Translations under genes and position numbers: made by a program
The notes under the pieces: model-generated
What the model was told of the DNA's origin: nothing
Databases searched by the model: none
Seen by the model: the letters and a program-made list of their open reading frames with translations, nothing else
Shown: one piece after another, positions 23,141 through 36,400 of the stretch
Layout: each line of letters opens with the position of its first letter
Position numbering within the stretch: the stretch's first letter is position 1
Source: Owenia fusiformis
Lineage: Eukaryota; Annelida; Polychaeta; Sabellida; Oweniidae
NCBI GenBank assembly: GCA_903813345.2
Contig: CAIIXF020000008.1
Span: 19,884,822 to 19,948,821, forward strand
Length of the DNA: 64,000 nucleotides
Direction of reading: 5' to 3'

Positions 23141-26100
23141 ATTTAATATTACCAGACTATGAACTTATTTAATGTAATAACTAGGAATGCCGCCTAACAA
23201 TGAAGGACTTTTTTTTATAAATGGACACATTAACAACGATGCAACAAACGGGGCCAACTATTGGTATATGCTTTATCATTAGGAACTAACTTTGACAAAT
23301 CATGTTTGGTAGTCACTACCACTCCAATTTGCGGCCTGGGTGTTACTTTTTGTAATGTATTAAAGACTTGTGTTTGGCGTTTCCCTCAGTTATTATAGCT
23401 ATATGGGTCGAAGATGCAGATCCAAAGCCTTTACTTTTTGAAGAGTGAACCCCCAGCAAAAGCTGACCTGAGATGCCATATTGAAAATTATCAAACGCTC
23501 TTATTGTATAATGAGTGAGATGGAATTGCTAAATGCTTGGATCGGGAAGTAAATATCAAAATTATTGGTAGAAATATTATTACGCACGATCCACTATCAG
23601 GAGTAAATATGTTCAAAATGTCGTTATGTAAGCTAAGATCAGACAGACTAGTAATACGGATGGTTATTAAATTAATTGTTAGGTAACAATAGTTATTAAT
23701 AAAATATCACCCCTTGATAATAACCCTTATCCCCCAACGCAGCAATTTAGTAATCACATACAACAAACATAACTTCTCTTCATGGAACGCACTTGTCTCG
23801 CAATATTTCACTATTTTTCGCAAAGTGGTTTTTGTGCTACAAATTGCTTCTCTTTAGATGCTTGTCAAAGAAATTCATTCATCTTTATTCAGGACACGTA
23901 TTTGATTAACATAGTTGAAAGTTTTTTGTGAACAACGTACCGGATCCAGGGACTGATATTATTAAAATAAGCATTGCAATCATCCAATGAATAAATCCCA
24001 TTGATTAGTATGGACGATTACAACACCGTCTTACACTACGTAAGAATAATTTCTACATTACAATTATTATTGCAAGATAAATTAAGAGGGGCCTTTAAAA
24101 CTTTGTCCCAAAAGGATTGACATAGTGTAATATGGTTAATCTCCAAATTAGTTAAAAGTTTTTTTGTACTATGATTTGCATGAAGTACTTTTTCCATAAA
24201 TTTCCATACGTTTAATTACTAGAAGACAACAAAGGCGCCATGGAATAGCATATCCCTCAATGAAAATCATTATCTTTGATATCTTCCCCGGGGCAGTGGG
24301 TGGATTACTAGCCAGTGTAGCCATCCTTGCAATAACAATTAAAGGAATAATTGAACTATTTCGATCAAAGCTGAAATAATATAGCCTCTAGTTTTTTTCA
24401 ATTTGTTAATCGGACTGAAAGATTCCATCATCATAAATAATCATTACAGCATGCTTTAATACTATGTCACATCACACTCTCACAACGGAAATTATAACAG
24501 GGTGTCATGCTTATTTTGCCTTTAAATCAAATTGTCATGGTTACTTAATATTTCTTCACATTTCTCACACTTTTTCATTTATAAGTAGTAATCGTAAGCA
24601 TAGTTTCTCAATGAAATATGAATGCCCCATGGTGATTATTACCAGTTTACAAAAGGTCGCCGGCTGGTTACTATCGATACCCGCTAGAATCGACAATAAA
24701 AGTAAAAGGAATTCCCAAGCAACCCTAGATCGCATCGGTCATAATTACTCGAGAAAATATTTGCACGCTGCAATCATAATTGTCCAAATATAAAGCAATT
24801 CTCATTGTGAATGATTGATAGTTCTAAAAGTGTTTTTTCTTGGAGACATGCAATTCTGTTCATTTGTATATTCCTGATAACCACGTTTATGACATTTCCC
24901 TAGTATAATTCTCCTTTTTGTTACGATTTTCAAACATATATTTCCCATACTCTCGATGATGACACCGATCTTCGAGATAAAAATTCAAGACAAGTAAGCC
25001 ATTTTATTGAGCTAGACATTTTCATTTTCAAACGCTAAATATCCTTTCAATTAGTTCTCTGCAAGGCTTTGAGGTGTTTTGCAAATTTACAACTCAGATT
25101 ATTGAAAACCTCACTTCATTCGGGGTGTCTCATCATTTTTCAAGGGATTCTTATTTAAGTGTTATTTACAGATATTGCAGAAAATGGCACTTTCAAAGTA
25201 CTTTTCTCGCTTTAATAACAGTTAATAAATATCATAAAATAGACGCAATGTTCCTAGATCCTCAATCGAGAAAATATCACATAAACGTGTTTGAGTCAAC
25301 CTTCAAATTGAAAGGAATACAGGATGAGCTTGTGAACTAACGTAATGTACATGTCACATTTGCCACAAAAAAACTAACGTAACGCCAGGGTATGGTGACA
25401 TGCGTTGTACGTCAAAATTTTACACGACAAGAGGTCACGCATGCGATAACATAATAAAACTAAAGTATTGTTTTATTCTTTATTGTTGCCCATTTTAGTA
25501 TCCTAACCAGATCTTTGTAATATGGTCATTTCTTTCCGACAAAAAGATTTTCCCTGAGTGGACAAAACTAATAACTCGGCTATTTATGTTAACATCCGCT
25601 CCTGCAATTATTCTTAGATGGCTTTTCATTACGTTAATCCTGTTTTACTGGAACAACTAACGCATATTTATTACCTCGCGATATCGTAAATCTACTTTTT
25701 TACCATGTACAAAGTTGTTAAAATATAAGTTGATAAAACTATTTATCCCCTTGAGTCGTAAATTCTATCAGATTTATATAGTGTGCGGTGAGAAGGTAGT
25801 AAGCCACAAGTTAATCAAGACCAGTGGTTAGTGAAACAGCTAGTTATGAAGATTTGTGTGGGACTGTGACGTCATTTACTAGTTGAATGACGATGATTAT
25901 CTAGAGAGCTCTCATAATTTCCTAAATATCACAATAATACGTACACCTTTGGGATAATTAACATTCAAACTTATGAAGGGGAGTGTGGACTATACAATTC
26001 GGTTCTCGCTCGTCCTTCAGAATTGTTTTAATTGAATCCTACAAGATGTACAAGTTACTTATTTTAAAAAATCTTTTTCAGATTCTTTGGTTGGCTGGCT

Positions 26101-26597
26101 CAAAATTCATGAGATGTTTCAAGTCTAGCATATCGATGAATTGTACATTTGTAAATACGAAAAACATGATTTCTACCCTTTGCATTCGTTCGACTTCACT
26201 TCTTAAAACGAGCTTCTGAGCGCAAGGTACAAGATTTCAATCATTGAACCTCATTGCTCATTTTCTACACAGCATTTCTGGGTAAACAATTCATTACATA
26301 CTCACTGTTTGGAATCGAAAGATTTGTCCGCCGTGGGGGAGTAAGCCATTTTTCACGAATACTATCTGATGGTTGGAATATGAATGGAGTATCTTTGAAG
26401 CTCTCGCCTGATAATAGTACAAATAACTTTGAGTGCATTATACATTGTGGGAAAGCTTTATTTTTATTTTGAATTCTTACATTGATAAAGAAACATGTTA
26501 CCAGTAATTCAAATCCTACTTTAATCCGAACACAGATAAATGGACATCAGACCAGGCTGATTTATAAATTAAGATCTAGTCAGTTCATAACTAATAT
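23141..26597. other. Intergenic, no gene recognised
   Basis: Short frames on both strands lack family motifs, splice logic or codon regularity. One solo repeat end related to the 18970 element lies at 26311-26365 (ATCGAAAGATTTGTCCGC). Confidence 0.5.
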
Positions 26598-26824
26598 TAT
26601 TACCACCTTGCCGGGCCAGTTCTAGGGGTTTTAGTGCTAGTTTACAAGGCGTTCATTTTACTTTATTATATACCTCAAATGTATTCTAGATGCTCATTGG
26701 CTTATTCATGGTCACATGACATGGAATAGATGAACTAATTCCCTGGAAAGTCCTAAATCCCTGCTTTCAGGGAAGATGAATTGTACTAATCACCAGTTAG
26801 GTCATGTGACCAGTCAATAGTATA

Positions 26825-26930
26825 CAAATAGTGACTGCCATTGCGGCCTCGGGAACATGTCAGTGGACAGGATATTCCCTCGGGGAAAATGGTTTGCCCT
26901 ATTGCCCGAAAATTTGGCAGTCACTATTTG
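26825..26930. mobile_element. Small fold-back element, copy a
   Basis: CAAATAGTGACTGCCA at the left and TGGCAGTCACTATTTG at the right are perfect inverses, enclosing CGGGAACATGTCAGTGGACA. A longer copy lies at 27420-27573. Confidence 0.8.
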
Positions 26931-26954
26931 TTTTATTACATACCTCATATGTAT

Positions 26955-27146
26955 TCCTAATAAAAAATAAGAAGATTTGATAATGTTTTTTGTAGCCAAA
27001 GAATCGGCTTGGTCAATCAATTCATCCAAATCATCGTCATTTTTCGTTTCGAAACGACCAGCCATATTGTCGTCTGAACTGAACTTTGAATGCGCACTAA
27101 TGATGCGCAGTCGTTTTCCTGGGATTTCAATGACGTCATCGGTCAT
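26955..27146 (-). pseudogene. Crypton/DUF3504-like N-terminal fragment
   Basis: The minus-strand frame reads MAGRFETKNDDDLDELIDQA, then DSLATKNIIKSSYFLL. The pattern of an acidic D/E-rich segment, then L-I-x-x-A-D-S-x-x-T-K-x-x-I resembles the N-terminal start of Crypton-derived (DUF3504, ZMYM/KIAA1958-like) proteins (general knowledge). The frame begins at an ATG (27146) or at the internal Met and dissolves into repeat sequence after SSYFLL, where GGAATACATATGAGGTATGT follows. Only the first exon-like part is present. Confidence 0.4.
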
Positions 27147-27419
27147 TAGTAGCTTTCATCTTCCCCGTAATTTGCGAAAGTACTTTCCAGGGAATTAGTC
27201 TATCTATTTCATATCATGTGACCATGAATTGACCAATAAACGTATAGAATATGAGGTATGTAATAATATATTTTATCTTCCCCCAAATCTGAGATTATAG
27301 GAGTTGAAAGGTAAAATGCCTTTAAATGCCAATAAGAACCTGTGAACATTTGATATTGAAATGAAAAGACTTCTCATTTTGTTTTTGTTTACAGAGTACT
27401 TATCAGGTATATAATAAAA

Positions 27420-27573
27420 CAAATAGTGACTGCCACATTTTCGGGAAATAGTGGAAAATATTTTCCTCAAGGGAATATCCTGTCCACTGACATGTTCCCG
27501 AGGCTGCAGGCCGAGGGAACAAGTCAGTGGACAGGATATTCCCGGATATTCCCTCAATGGCAGTCACTATTTG
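27420..27573. mobile_element. Small fold-back element, copy b
   Basis: It has the same 16-bp inverted termini as 26825-26930. The interior holds CCTGTCCACTGACATGTTCC facing GGAACAAGTCAGTGGACAGG around GAGGCTGCAGGCC, a strong hairpin. Confidence 0.85.
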
Positions 27574-28559
27574 TACAATATCGACCTGAAAAATATGTGA
27601 CGTCATAGTTGTGGTCCATATGGACCGGTCTAGAATATATTCTGGACCGGCAATTTTTCCCCGGGAAATTAGATATCGTTCAGTGCGTAAGATTTTCTTG
27701 CTATTTCAGCCCTGGTCGTTAACGGTGGTAATAATACTAATAACGTCATTTCTGCGAGCAATATAGTAAAATATTGGACCTTGGGCCTTCGGCCCTCGGT
27801 CCAATATTTCACTATATTGCCCTTAGAAATGACGTTATTGTACTATTGGCAACTACTCAACTAAGACAGAGCCAGATCTCTGGAACACTGCCTAATAAAT
27901 AATTCAATCCAATACTGTTTTAGCTTAAAAAAGACTTTAAAGTTGCGTCTTCTCAATAACATACTATTTTCTTTACTTTATTGCTATATTTACTGTTATT
28001 GAAAATTGTATATCGGATGTACAATGTACGTTTGGCCCTAAAAGGGCATCAGTACTAATAAAATCCTATTATATTACTGAACGATGTTATTCAATGCAAT
28101 ACAACATTTTCCTTCAAAAAGAATTTCCAATTGCATCTTTCCAACAACATACGATGTTATTTAATATCAATATCATCATCTTTACCTTCAAATAGAATTT
28201 AAATTGCATCTTTTCAACATCCCTTCTGCAGACAATTTCTTGCGTCACGAACACCTTATATTATTACCACCTTACCGGGCCAGTTCTAGGGGTTTTAGTG
28301 CTAGTTAAGAAGGCGTTTATTTTACTATATCGACCTGAGAAATGTGTGACGTCATAGTGGTGGTCCATATGGACCGGTCTAGAATATATTCTGGACCGGC
28401 AATTTTCCCCGGGAAATTAGATATCGTTCAATGCGTAAGATTTTCTTGCTGTTTCAGTCCTGGTCGTTAACGGTGGTAATAAAAGTAATAACGTCATTTC
28501 TGCGAGCGATGTAGTGAAATATTGGACCTTGGGCCTTCGGCTCTTGGTCCAATATTAAG

Positions 28560-28712
28560 CAAATATTTCATTCTATTGAGGGCAATACCTGTTCATCTTT
28601 CAATGATTTTTGCAGCATGTATTGCCCGCAGCCCGAAGGGCGAGGGAAATACATGCTGCAAAAATCATTGAAAGTGCAACAGGTATTGCCCGAACATAGA
28701 ATGAAATATTTG
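28560..28712. mobile_element. Fold-back hairpin inside composite element
   Basis: CAAATATTTCATTCTAT and ATAGAATGAAATATTTG are the ends. Inner arms include GGGCAATACCTGTTC/CAACAGGTATTGCCC and TGATTTTTGCAGCATGTATT with its inverse, around a GCCCGAAGGGCGAGGG loop. Confidence 0.8.
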
Positions 28713-28789
28713 TTTTATTATATCATTCTAGATTAATTAGAACTAACTTAATTGCGAAGTGTTGTTTGAGTTGAAGCACAGTGTTTGAA

Positions 28790-29262
28790 TGATGGGCGTA
28801 TCGAAAATAGTCATAAATTTTGGTAATAGAGCTATCGTCTTGACTTATTGGTTGGTGACGTGGTGTTTTGTGTCTCCTTTTCCCAATGATTTCAAATGCT
28901 TTCTCATAGCAACATAAGCTGTCTTTGACTGATCTGGTGAATTCAGAGTCGTTGATGATATTTATATCATTGCGTAGACTTTGTATGTGCCTATTGAGTC
29001 CATGATGAATACTTTGCAGACTGACTTGTAATATTCCCCATCCTTCGTTCGCAGTTCAAGAAAATAATCCTCTAAAAATTCCATCCAGAACGATTTTATC
29101 GATAGATTTAACGTCTATTTCGATATCTTTTTCGTCCACATAACACTTGAAAATGTTTCAAGACTTTTCCGTTGATTTAATGGTGTTTTTAGAATGCACA
29201 TCCCTCAAGATGTCGTTATTTTAATCGGAATTCAGACTTTTAAATCTTTTTCCGTCTGCCAT
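28790..29262 (-). pseudogene. Decayed Crypton/DUF3504-like gene
   Basis: From an ATG at 29260-29262 (MADGKRFKSLNSD) the reading hits in-frame stops and shifts frame at least twice. Family-like blocks remain visible: LELRTKDGEYYKSVC, then in another frame LQSIHHGLNRHIQSLRNDIN, DSEFTRSVKDSLCCYEKAFE and RHQPISQDD. The order (E-L-R-x-K-D-G-x-x-Y, then S-I-x-x-G-L-N-R-H-I, then D-x-E-F-x-x-S) matches what I know of Crypton tyrosine-recombinase-derived DUF3504 proteins. The catalytic C-terminal domain is absent. It is a dead copy carried in the insert of composite copy 2, probably from the same family as the fragment at 26955. Confidence 0.55.
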
Positions 29263-29495
29263 TTTAATGCATGTCACAAATGTACTGGACGAAATGGGAC
29301 GATTCAGAATTCCCGGGCGGGCAATACGCCGGGCAATACGTCTTTTATGATTCAAAAATTAAGGGAGCTGTGAAATACGCTTTGGTATTTTTGATCACAT
29401 GGTACTGAATCAGCCAATCGAAGGACACAAATTCTAGCAATGATATAATAATTCACTATATCGCCCTTAGAAATGACGTTATTGTACTATTAATT

Positions 29496-31300
29496 AAATT
29501 ATACTACGGTGTTTCATATAACATATACTATATTGGCATTTATACCATGGTTTCTGTGATATTAGATGTATATAGCCCGTTGATAAAAAAAATATATTCA
29601 TTAAGGAATCAACAAATTAGCAAATTAGTCCATTTGAGTATTAGGTTACTTTAGGTTAATACGTTAATAGTGCTGTCCATTGACATAATGTAGAAATGAT
29701 TCATATTTCCCAGTATACCCATCCGTCTTTGAGTCGCCATAGCAACCACACGGGAAAAATTATATCTTGTCATCGTTTGTAGATACCGCCTTGTGTCACA
29801 AGACTTCCAAAGTTGTGTATCACACAAGTACGTTTACTAGGACTTCGTCTGTCAAGTAAGGATTCTACTTCTTGCTAAGGATTCTACTTCTTGCCATTAT
29901 CATTATTCAAGTACGTTTATTAATCACTACCCTCTATTTTTAATAAGGCTCTCAAATAAGGTGTAATCTTCTTAATTTTTTCTGAAGAGTGAATCTGAAA
30001 GAATGAAAGAAGATTTTGCAAGTTATTATTCGATACTCGATCGTTTAAATGGCTTGTTTTAGTAATATGAATTTGCAACAATACAAATTCCCAGAGGAAG
30101 TTCATCACACAATCCTTTAGAGATTATTTGAATTTGTTCACATCCAGGCATATCGGAAATTGCTGGAAATTCTCACATTCAGTATTGTGCAAACTTATCA
30201 ATCATACTAATGGGTCGAGTGAGAACCTGCCAATAAATCAATTTAGGTCTAAATAATATTAAACATAGATTACGAATAACAGTAATCATAAATTGCAATT
30301 GTAGCTTACGTCGATTCATTATGATTTAGTAATGAGCTATACCGTTCTGGTAAATATGTCGTTGGCATTGACATGAAAGCTATTAAGCCAATTTATCATA
30401 TCATTCAAAAGGCTCCTATTAATGAAATTCAAATATTTGCAATTATCATGAATGGGAAAAACATCATTTAAAAACACCATTTATTCTTGCAATACCTCGT
30501 AACAATTACCATACTCGGCACAAGAAATATTTTCAATGCAATAATGTAACTCTATAAATCATTGCCTATTCTCTAGGTATAACTTAGGAACAATGCAAGA
30601 CGCTTAGGAATCCATGCAAAAGCTATACCCATTCCTGTTCTAAAGATTGCAGTCTATGAAAAAGGTCAGGGGAGCCCGAGCGCCAGGCTTGGAATTAGAC
30701 TATGCATATCATGGTATTATTTACGTTCGACAATGTTCACCATATCTGGTGGTCGCCACTTCTAGGTCTAAGTTGCAGCGAGAAAGATCGTCGTTCTATG
30801 GAAACAAAGATCGCGGTGATAATAAATACGTGAAAGTGCATATACTTTCAGCTTAATTAAAATGATTTGTGCGGGGATTTATAATCATTTCAGCCCCTTG
30901 TTCCAAGGTCATGCCTGGTGAATCCGAGGCCCGGGAATCGAGTAGCAGAGTGACAATAGTAGCAGTATTTCTTATTGTGTAATGCCAATCATTTCGAATT
31001 CCCCATCACACTCCGATTAATAAACTTGCATTGGTGGATCCAGGGGCCTAGAAAAATTTTGGGCCTCAAATTTTGTAGGGCCTCAGTTAGTGGGTCTTCT
31101 TGGGGCCTTGATCCTAGATATCTAGTACGTATAAGTCAGGACTTTTAGAACGACAATAATAGATGCTATATTTGATTCTGAATTGATCGTGCTAATACAA
31201 GTTAACAAAATCTTTTACATTCGATGTATATCAATTTATTATCAAAATTGATGTATTCTAATTGCCGACTCAGCACAAGAACTGCTCAACACATAAGACC
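29496..31300. other. Intergenic, no gene recognised
   Basis: AT-rich, with short frames only. I find no motif, repeat or splice pattern that I can support. Confidence 0.45.
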
Positions 31301-31700
31301 AGAATCTGTAACTGTTTTAAGGACAACTCATCCCCTGGACATCTCATACCCTAGATACCTGATCCCCTAGTCAGCTCATTCCTGGAAAACGCATCCTTTA
31401 TCACACGAATCTAAATTGTAATGTGTTTCTGGAAAAGAGATATTTTAATTCAATGAATACACCTTGGACCATTCAAAATATTATTTTCACTTTATTGACA
31501 CATAATTATGAAAGAACTTTTTTGATATTGCAGTCAAACGGTGCCAGAAAAATTCTGTTCTCTTGTCCTTATATTACATGACTCAATATGACTCAATATT
31601 TCATGACAAAAAAACAACTTGGAAACATGTTAAGTAATTTCATCTGTGTATGCTGTGAAAAATAATCTTTGGATTAAAGAGTATTTGAGCTATGAACAAG

Positions 31701-31795
31701 GATGAATTATCCAGTGGATGAATTATCCAGTGGATGAATTATCCAGTGGATGAGTTGTACAGGAGATGAGTTGTCCAGTGGATGAGTTGTCTGAT
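31701..31795. repeat. 18-bp minisatellite, about five copies
   Basis: The unit GATGAATTATCCAGTGGA is repeated three times and then drifts to GATGAGTTGTCCAGTGGA. Related sequence in the opposite orientation (GGACAACTCATCCCCTGGAC) lies at 31320-31385, so the 480-bp interval could fold back. Confidence 0.85.
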
Positions 31796-32356
31796 TACCA
31801 TCCTAAAATACCCCTAATTCATAATGATATGCAACTTACATAATCAAAAGACATTCATATAAGCCTTATTTCTCTGTTATTTTCGAAGATTGAAAAAATA
31901 TGCTGTGTAGAACTAGAAAGTGAAATTATATTGCCCTTCGAAATTGAATCATCACTGGTATGGTGAGAGTAGTAAAATTCTAATTTAACTCGTTATTACT
32001 ACAAGGTGATCAGAAAAAGTGGAACTTCAACATAAATGCCATGATCAGGTTCATTTTTAGGCACAAATGTACATTTGTCAATGTATGCCATTATGTCAAA
32101 GTGTGAAATGTCAATCTTCTTCCATTTTGTATTTGATGTCTATTTCAGGACATGCCCCGTATGTGCTCCCTGGCACTAGAAACAAACTTAGATTCTGCGC
32201 TTAAAATCATTGATCACTCTGACACATTTCCTCGCCATGATAGCTCTTATTTTAACTGTCCACTTTTTTCTGGTCTCACTGTAGATAAGTTATTTCCGGG
32301 TGTTGATATTTTCAAAAGGAATCTTTTGATGCTGCAAGTTACATACACGTACCACT

Positions 32357-32862
32357 AAACCTCAGTCACCTTTGCAACGGCGACCATACGGTATACCATT
32401 TCTACGGCCAATAGCTATTCTACGGCTGTCGTGGGAATTCACATTTGCTACAAAATCCATGCGACCTATTTTGATGTTTTGTAGAGACAGAAAAACTACG
32501 GTTGCCGTACGGCCTTTTAAATGATGACGCAAGGTCACCGTATGGACACCCTAAGGTTTGCAAAGGTCAATTGTAACTCATAAAATCCTAGAAAAATCGC
32601 AACTCGGCCGTGCGCCCAACGCACGGCCATCGTTGAACGGTATGGGTACGGCTTGTTGTTTCTACGATGGCCGTAGAAATGAAAAAAGTTATAACTCCGA
32701 GTTATCATTTCTACTGAGACCTGTGGCCTGTGGCCATATGGCCTGTGATGAATTGGATGCGTCGCACGGAAACTGTTTTCTACGGTTGCCATTGGAATTT
32801 ACCTATTCAGGGAACACTGTCGACGGACGATCGCCGTATTGCAAATGTGTCGACTGAGGTTT
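32357..32862. mobile_element. Fold-back MITE, about 506 bp
   Basis: The ends AAACCTCAGTC and GACTGAGGTTT are perfect inverses. Inside, TTTGCAACGGCGACC/CGCCGTATTGCAAA and TTTCTACGGCC/GGCCGTAGAAA pairs extend the imperfect palindrome. Frames on both strands (85 and 99 codons) follow from the palindrome and are not genes. Confidence 0.7.
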
Positions 32863-33448
32863 ACGAATTAAAATCATTCAGTAATTTTGGTTTATTTATG
32901 ACCACCCTTATAGTATGATAAAAAAAATGCTATAAAAAGACTACCCTAAAACGATGATGAAAAACTCGTTAACTGGACTAAACTAAGTATTGAACAATCT
33001 ATAACTTTCTAATTAGAAAAATAATGCTCGTTTAAATAGCAGCTGAGCAGTACGAATTCAAACAATGCTTCATTGATAGATGGCAATAGCAGTCAAACAG
33101 CTAGGTGCGTCGTTCTATCACTAACTGCAATAACAGTAACACAATGTCCTGTGATAAACGAACCAACTTTAGAATTTGCAGTTGGTATTGCATTAAAAAG
33201 CCTACAATTGTTACCATTCATGATGCAATTTCTATAAACGCCAAAATGCTCCTGGGCTCCACCAGGTGATTTTGAAACCCGACATTTCAAAATATGTCAT
33301 CATCGCATTATGATGCATCCTCTTCAACGACTGCGTTTCTGGGTGTATACGACTGTCTCTGGAAGGAAAATACATATACATATTAATCCCTTTCGTAAAT
33401 GTGTATGCATCAACAGATCTTATGCTCAAAAATAAGTTAAGTGGGTGT

Positions 33449-36400
33449 TTACTGTCTGACTGTCAATAAGTTAACTTCATTTACCTTGCCATGTCTCTTT
33501 GAGAAAAGAATCTCCCCAACACAGCATAAAAGACCGGCTACCAACCCAACTGCCAGCACAATGAAGGCAAATGCGAGATCTATTACTTCAACATTTATCG
33601 CGGGTTTTCCACGTGAACCACCCGTTGAACCACGAGCTGTCGGCTTTCTTGCTTCACACGTTCCAGACCAATCCCACCATTTCGTCTGCAAACGTAGTAA
33701 TTCCCCGTTATGCTGCATTTCCAAAATGGCGGAATTCAAAATGTCGAGCAATGGAGATCCTTTCTGCACAGCCAAAGCTTGGTTCGTTTGAGATAAAGCC
33801 TCGCCGATAGTAATTAGTTCACATTCTTCGTCTACACCACTCTCGTATTCAGCAATGCTCGCGTCCACTATAAACGCATAGCTCCCATCAGATGCTTTCA
33901 CCTTCTCGATCCCTTCTTTGGTAGTATTAACGAATACAGAAGGGTCTAAATTCATGGTTTCCCACATCTTTTGGAATAAATTAATTCTGAAAGCAAGAAC
34001 AACGTGAAATGCTGCATTCTTTGTTATATGTTTTTATTGTTTTATATGTTATTTTCAGGTAAAAATCCAAATTCTCGTGAAGTGTAAGTACTTGTTCAAC
34101 CTTCGATTATTTTGCTAAGATTTAATTTGTCGGTTCAATTTCAATGAAGCAAATATCGGCAATTTTCTATTATGCTTTACTAAATAAGAGAACATGTTTT
34201 TTGTTTTTTTATTTATTTATGTGATATGTTTATAATATAAGGATTTTATTAAGATAGGACACGCATGTAATTTGATAAGCGTTTGAACTACATCTTTAAG
34301 TCAGACGCCAAAAAACTTAAAGTGAGTGTGTGAAAAAATTGAATGTTAAAACTTTGATGCGTTGGGTTTTATGGTCGATGTGGGCCGCAGGGAATAACGC
34401 ACAATCTTAAAACTTACGGTGAATCCCTGAAGAATGCAGAGGTCGACCCGTATTCGATTGTTCCATATTTGATATCACTCTGAGATGCCAAATCTTCGAC
34501 GGAGTGAATTGGAGGGTCGGTGTGTCCAGGGAGTGGTACAATGAACTGCCTTGTTAAACTAGCGGTGTAGCCAATAAGGATAAATAAGGTAAACGCCCAC
34601 CATGTCCCCGCCACAATCCGACCTGATATGGCTCTCGGTGCCTTTGAGTAACCTAGAATATAAAGATAAGTTATGTGTTACAGAGGCCTCGTTTTATGTA
34701 GCATTTATGGAGTCAGTGAATTGATTTTAAAAGGATTTCTTCAACACTGACTACCGAATTGGTCCATGTCCTACACGTAACTAAAAAATAATATAGAAAT
34801 ATCCTATGGTTTTGAAAAGTATCACTTATATCCATGAGTAGATATTGATATCCATGAGTGGATATGCTATAATTGATATTTTTAAATAAAAATAGAACCA
34901 TGTGTACTGGGCTCACATGGTGTTGCTCAAAAGTGAATGATGGCTAAAATGGCAGAAAATAAAAAAAATGGATGTAATTTTTGCTGATTTTTTGTAACAA
35001 AACTATTTCATACAACTACTCTTTACATTGACATGGCTTTTTACAATGCAGGACATCTGAAATTATTTGTAAAGCTAGTAAATTGTGGGGACCATTTTGA
35101 AAATAGGCGAGCTTTTGAACCATGAGTCATAGGGGAGTTTTCTGTATTGATGTTGAACAAAAATAACTTTAAACGGGAATTTTACCGTCAGAGGCAAATG
35201 GTCCAAAAGTGGATTTCGCGAAATAGATGGACAAATCAATGTGAACTAAAATGGCTGAAAATAAAAAAAACGGATATAAATTTTTGCCGATTTTTTGTAA
35301 CAAAATAATTGCATACAACTTCTCTTTACACATGTTACAGTAAATGGCTTTTTACAATGCAGGACACCTGAAATTATTTGTAAAGCTAGGAAATGGGCCA
35401 AAAGTGAATTTCGCGAGACAAAAATGGCGGCCATTTTGAAATAGGCGAGATTTTGAACCAGGAGTTATAGGGGAGTTTGCTATATTGATGTTGAACAAAA
35501 ATAATTTAAAACGGGAATCCTACTGACAGAGGTTTTAAAACTGGCCAATTGTTGACAGACAGACGGACGGACAGACAGACGGACAAGTGAGTGATTGCAA
35601 TAGCTCACCATGTGAACTACCAACCATAGGATTGTCCGTTTATCCCATGAGAAATCATTACCGAGCGATAAAAAGGAAAATTTAAAAAAAATGTGTCAAA
35701 TGTGAGGGTTTTTTTAATTTTGAAAAAAAATGAAAAAAAAGAATTTGAAAAAATCGAAACTAGTTTGGGGATATGATATCTTGATCCACATATCCAATAT
35801 ATCTTCACATGATATTCGATCTATATCCTTGCAACCATGGGATAATATAGGATTGTCCGTTTATCCCATGGGAAATCTTAACCCAGCGAAAAAAAATGTA
35901 AAAAAATATTTTTTTAAAAGATCTTTAAAAAAATTTGAAGGAAAAAATCTAAAAAAATTTTTTAAGAAAATCTTGAAAAAAATGTTGAGAAAAAAATTTG
36001 CCAAAAAATTATTGAAAAAAATGTAGACCATCGAATATCACTTTTGAAACCATAGAATATCACTTTTGAAACCATCGAATATCACTTTTTGATAAGTGAT
36101 ATTCGATGGTTTGAGAAGTGATATTCGATGGTTTGTTTTTTTGGTAAAATATGATATCTTGATCCACATATCAAACATATCTTCACCTAATATTCGGTCT
36201 TTATCCTTGTAACCATAGGATAACAAGCGATATTCAACGGAAGTCACATTACTTCCGTTGAATATCAAACGATATTCACCAGACTTAGTCCAGTGAAATT
36301 CTAATTTTAAAAAGCCCCGTGAGTACATTGCTATGATTAAATTGACATCAATATTCCTCGTCACTACAACACATTTCACAATCGCACTGGTGATCCACTC

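Larger units (their letters stand above)
26598..27853. mobile_element. Composite of nested fold-back elements, copy 1
   Basis: An outer element starting ATTATTACCACCTTGCCGGG (26598) is interrupted at about 26666 and resumes near 27577 (ATATCGACCTGA), ending with a hairpin around GGGCCTTCGGCCCTCGGTCC and GAAATGACGTTATTGTACTA near 27850. The same outer element recurs at 28258-29495. The insert has ~90-bp inverted arms (26666-26760, 27180-27272) with TCATGGTCACATGA, and two smaller fold-backs inside or beside it. Confidence 0.7.
28258..29495. mobile_element. Composite of nested elements, copy 2
   Basis: Copy 2 of the outer element at 26598: it runs from ATTATTACCACCTTACCGGG to GGTCCAATATT at about 28556, is split by ~900 bp of foreign DNA, and resumes at about 29454 with TTCACTATATCGCCCTTAG, ending GACGTTATTGTACTATT. 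Comparison with copy 1 places the insertion point exactly in the AATATT/TTCACTA junction. The insert includes the hairpin at 28560 and the decayed gene at 28790. Confidence 0.7.

Noticed and set aside
24464-25340. 109- and 88-codon plus frames
   Set aside because: No family motif and no splice support; lengths are expected by chance in this amount of AT-rich DNA.
32152-32358. 68-codon frame after an acceptor-like TTTCAG
   Set aside because: Ends exactly at the MITE border; no motif, donor or partner exon found.
35617-36026. Lys- and Phe-rich frames
   Set aside because: Products of A-rich low-complexity DNA.
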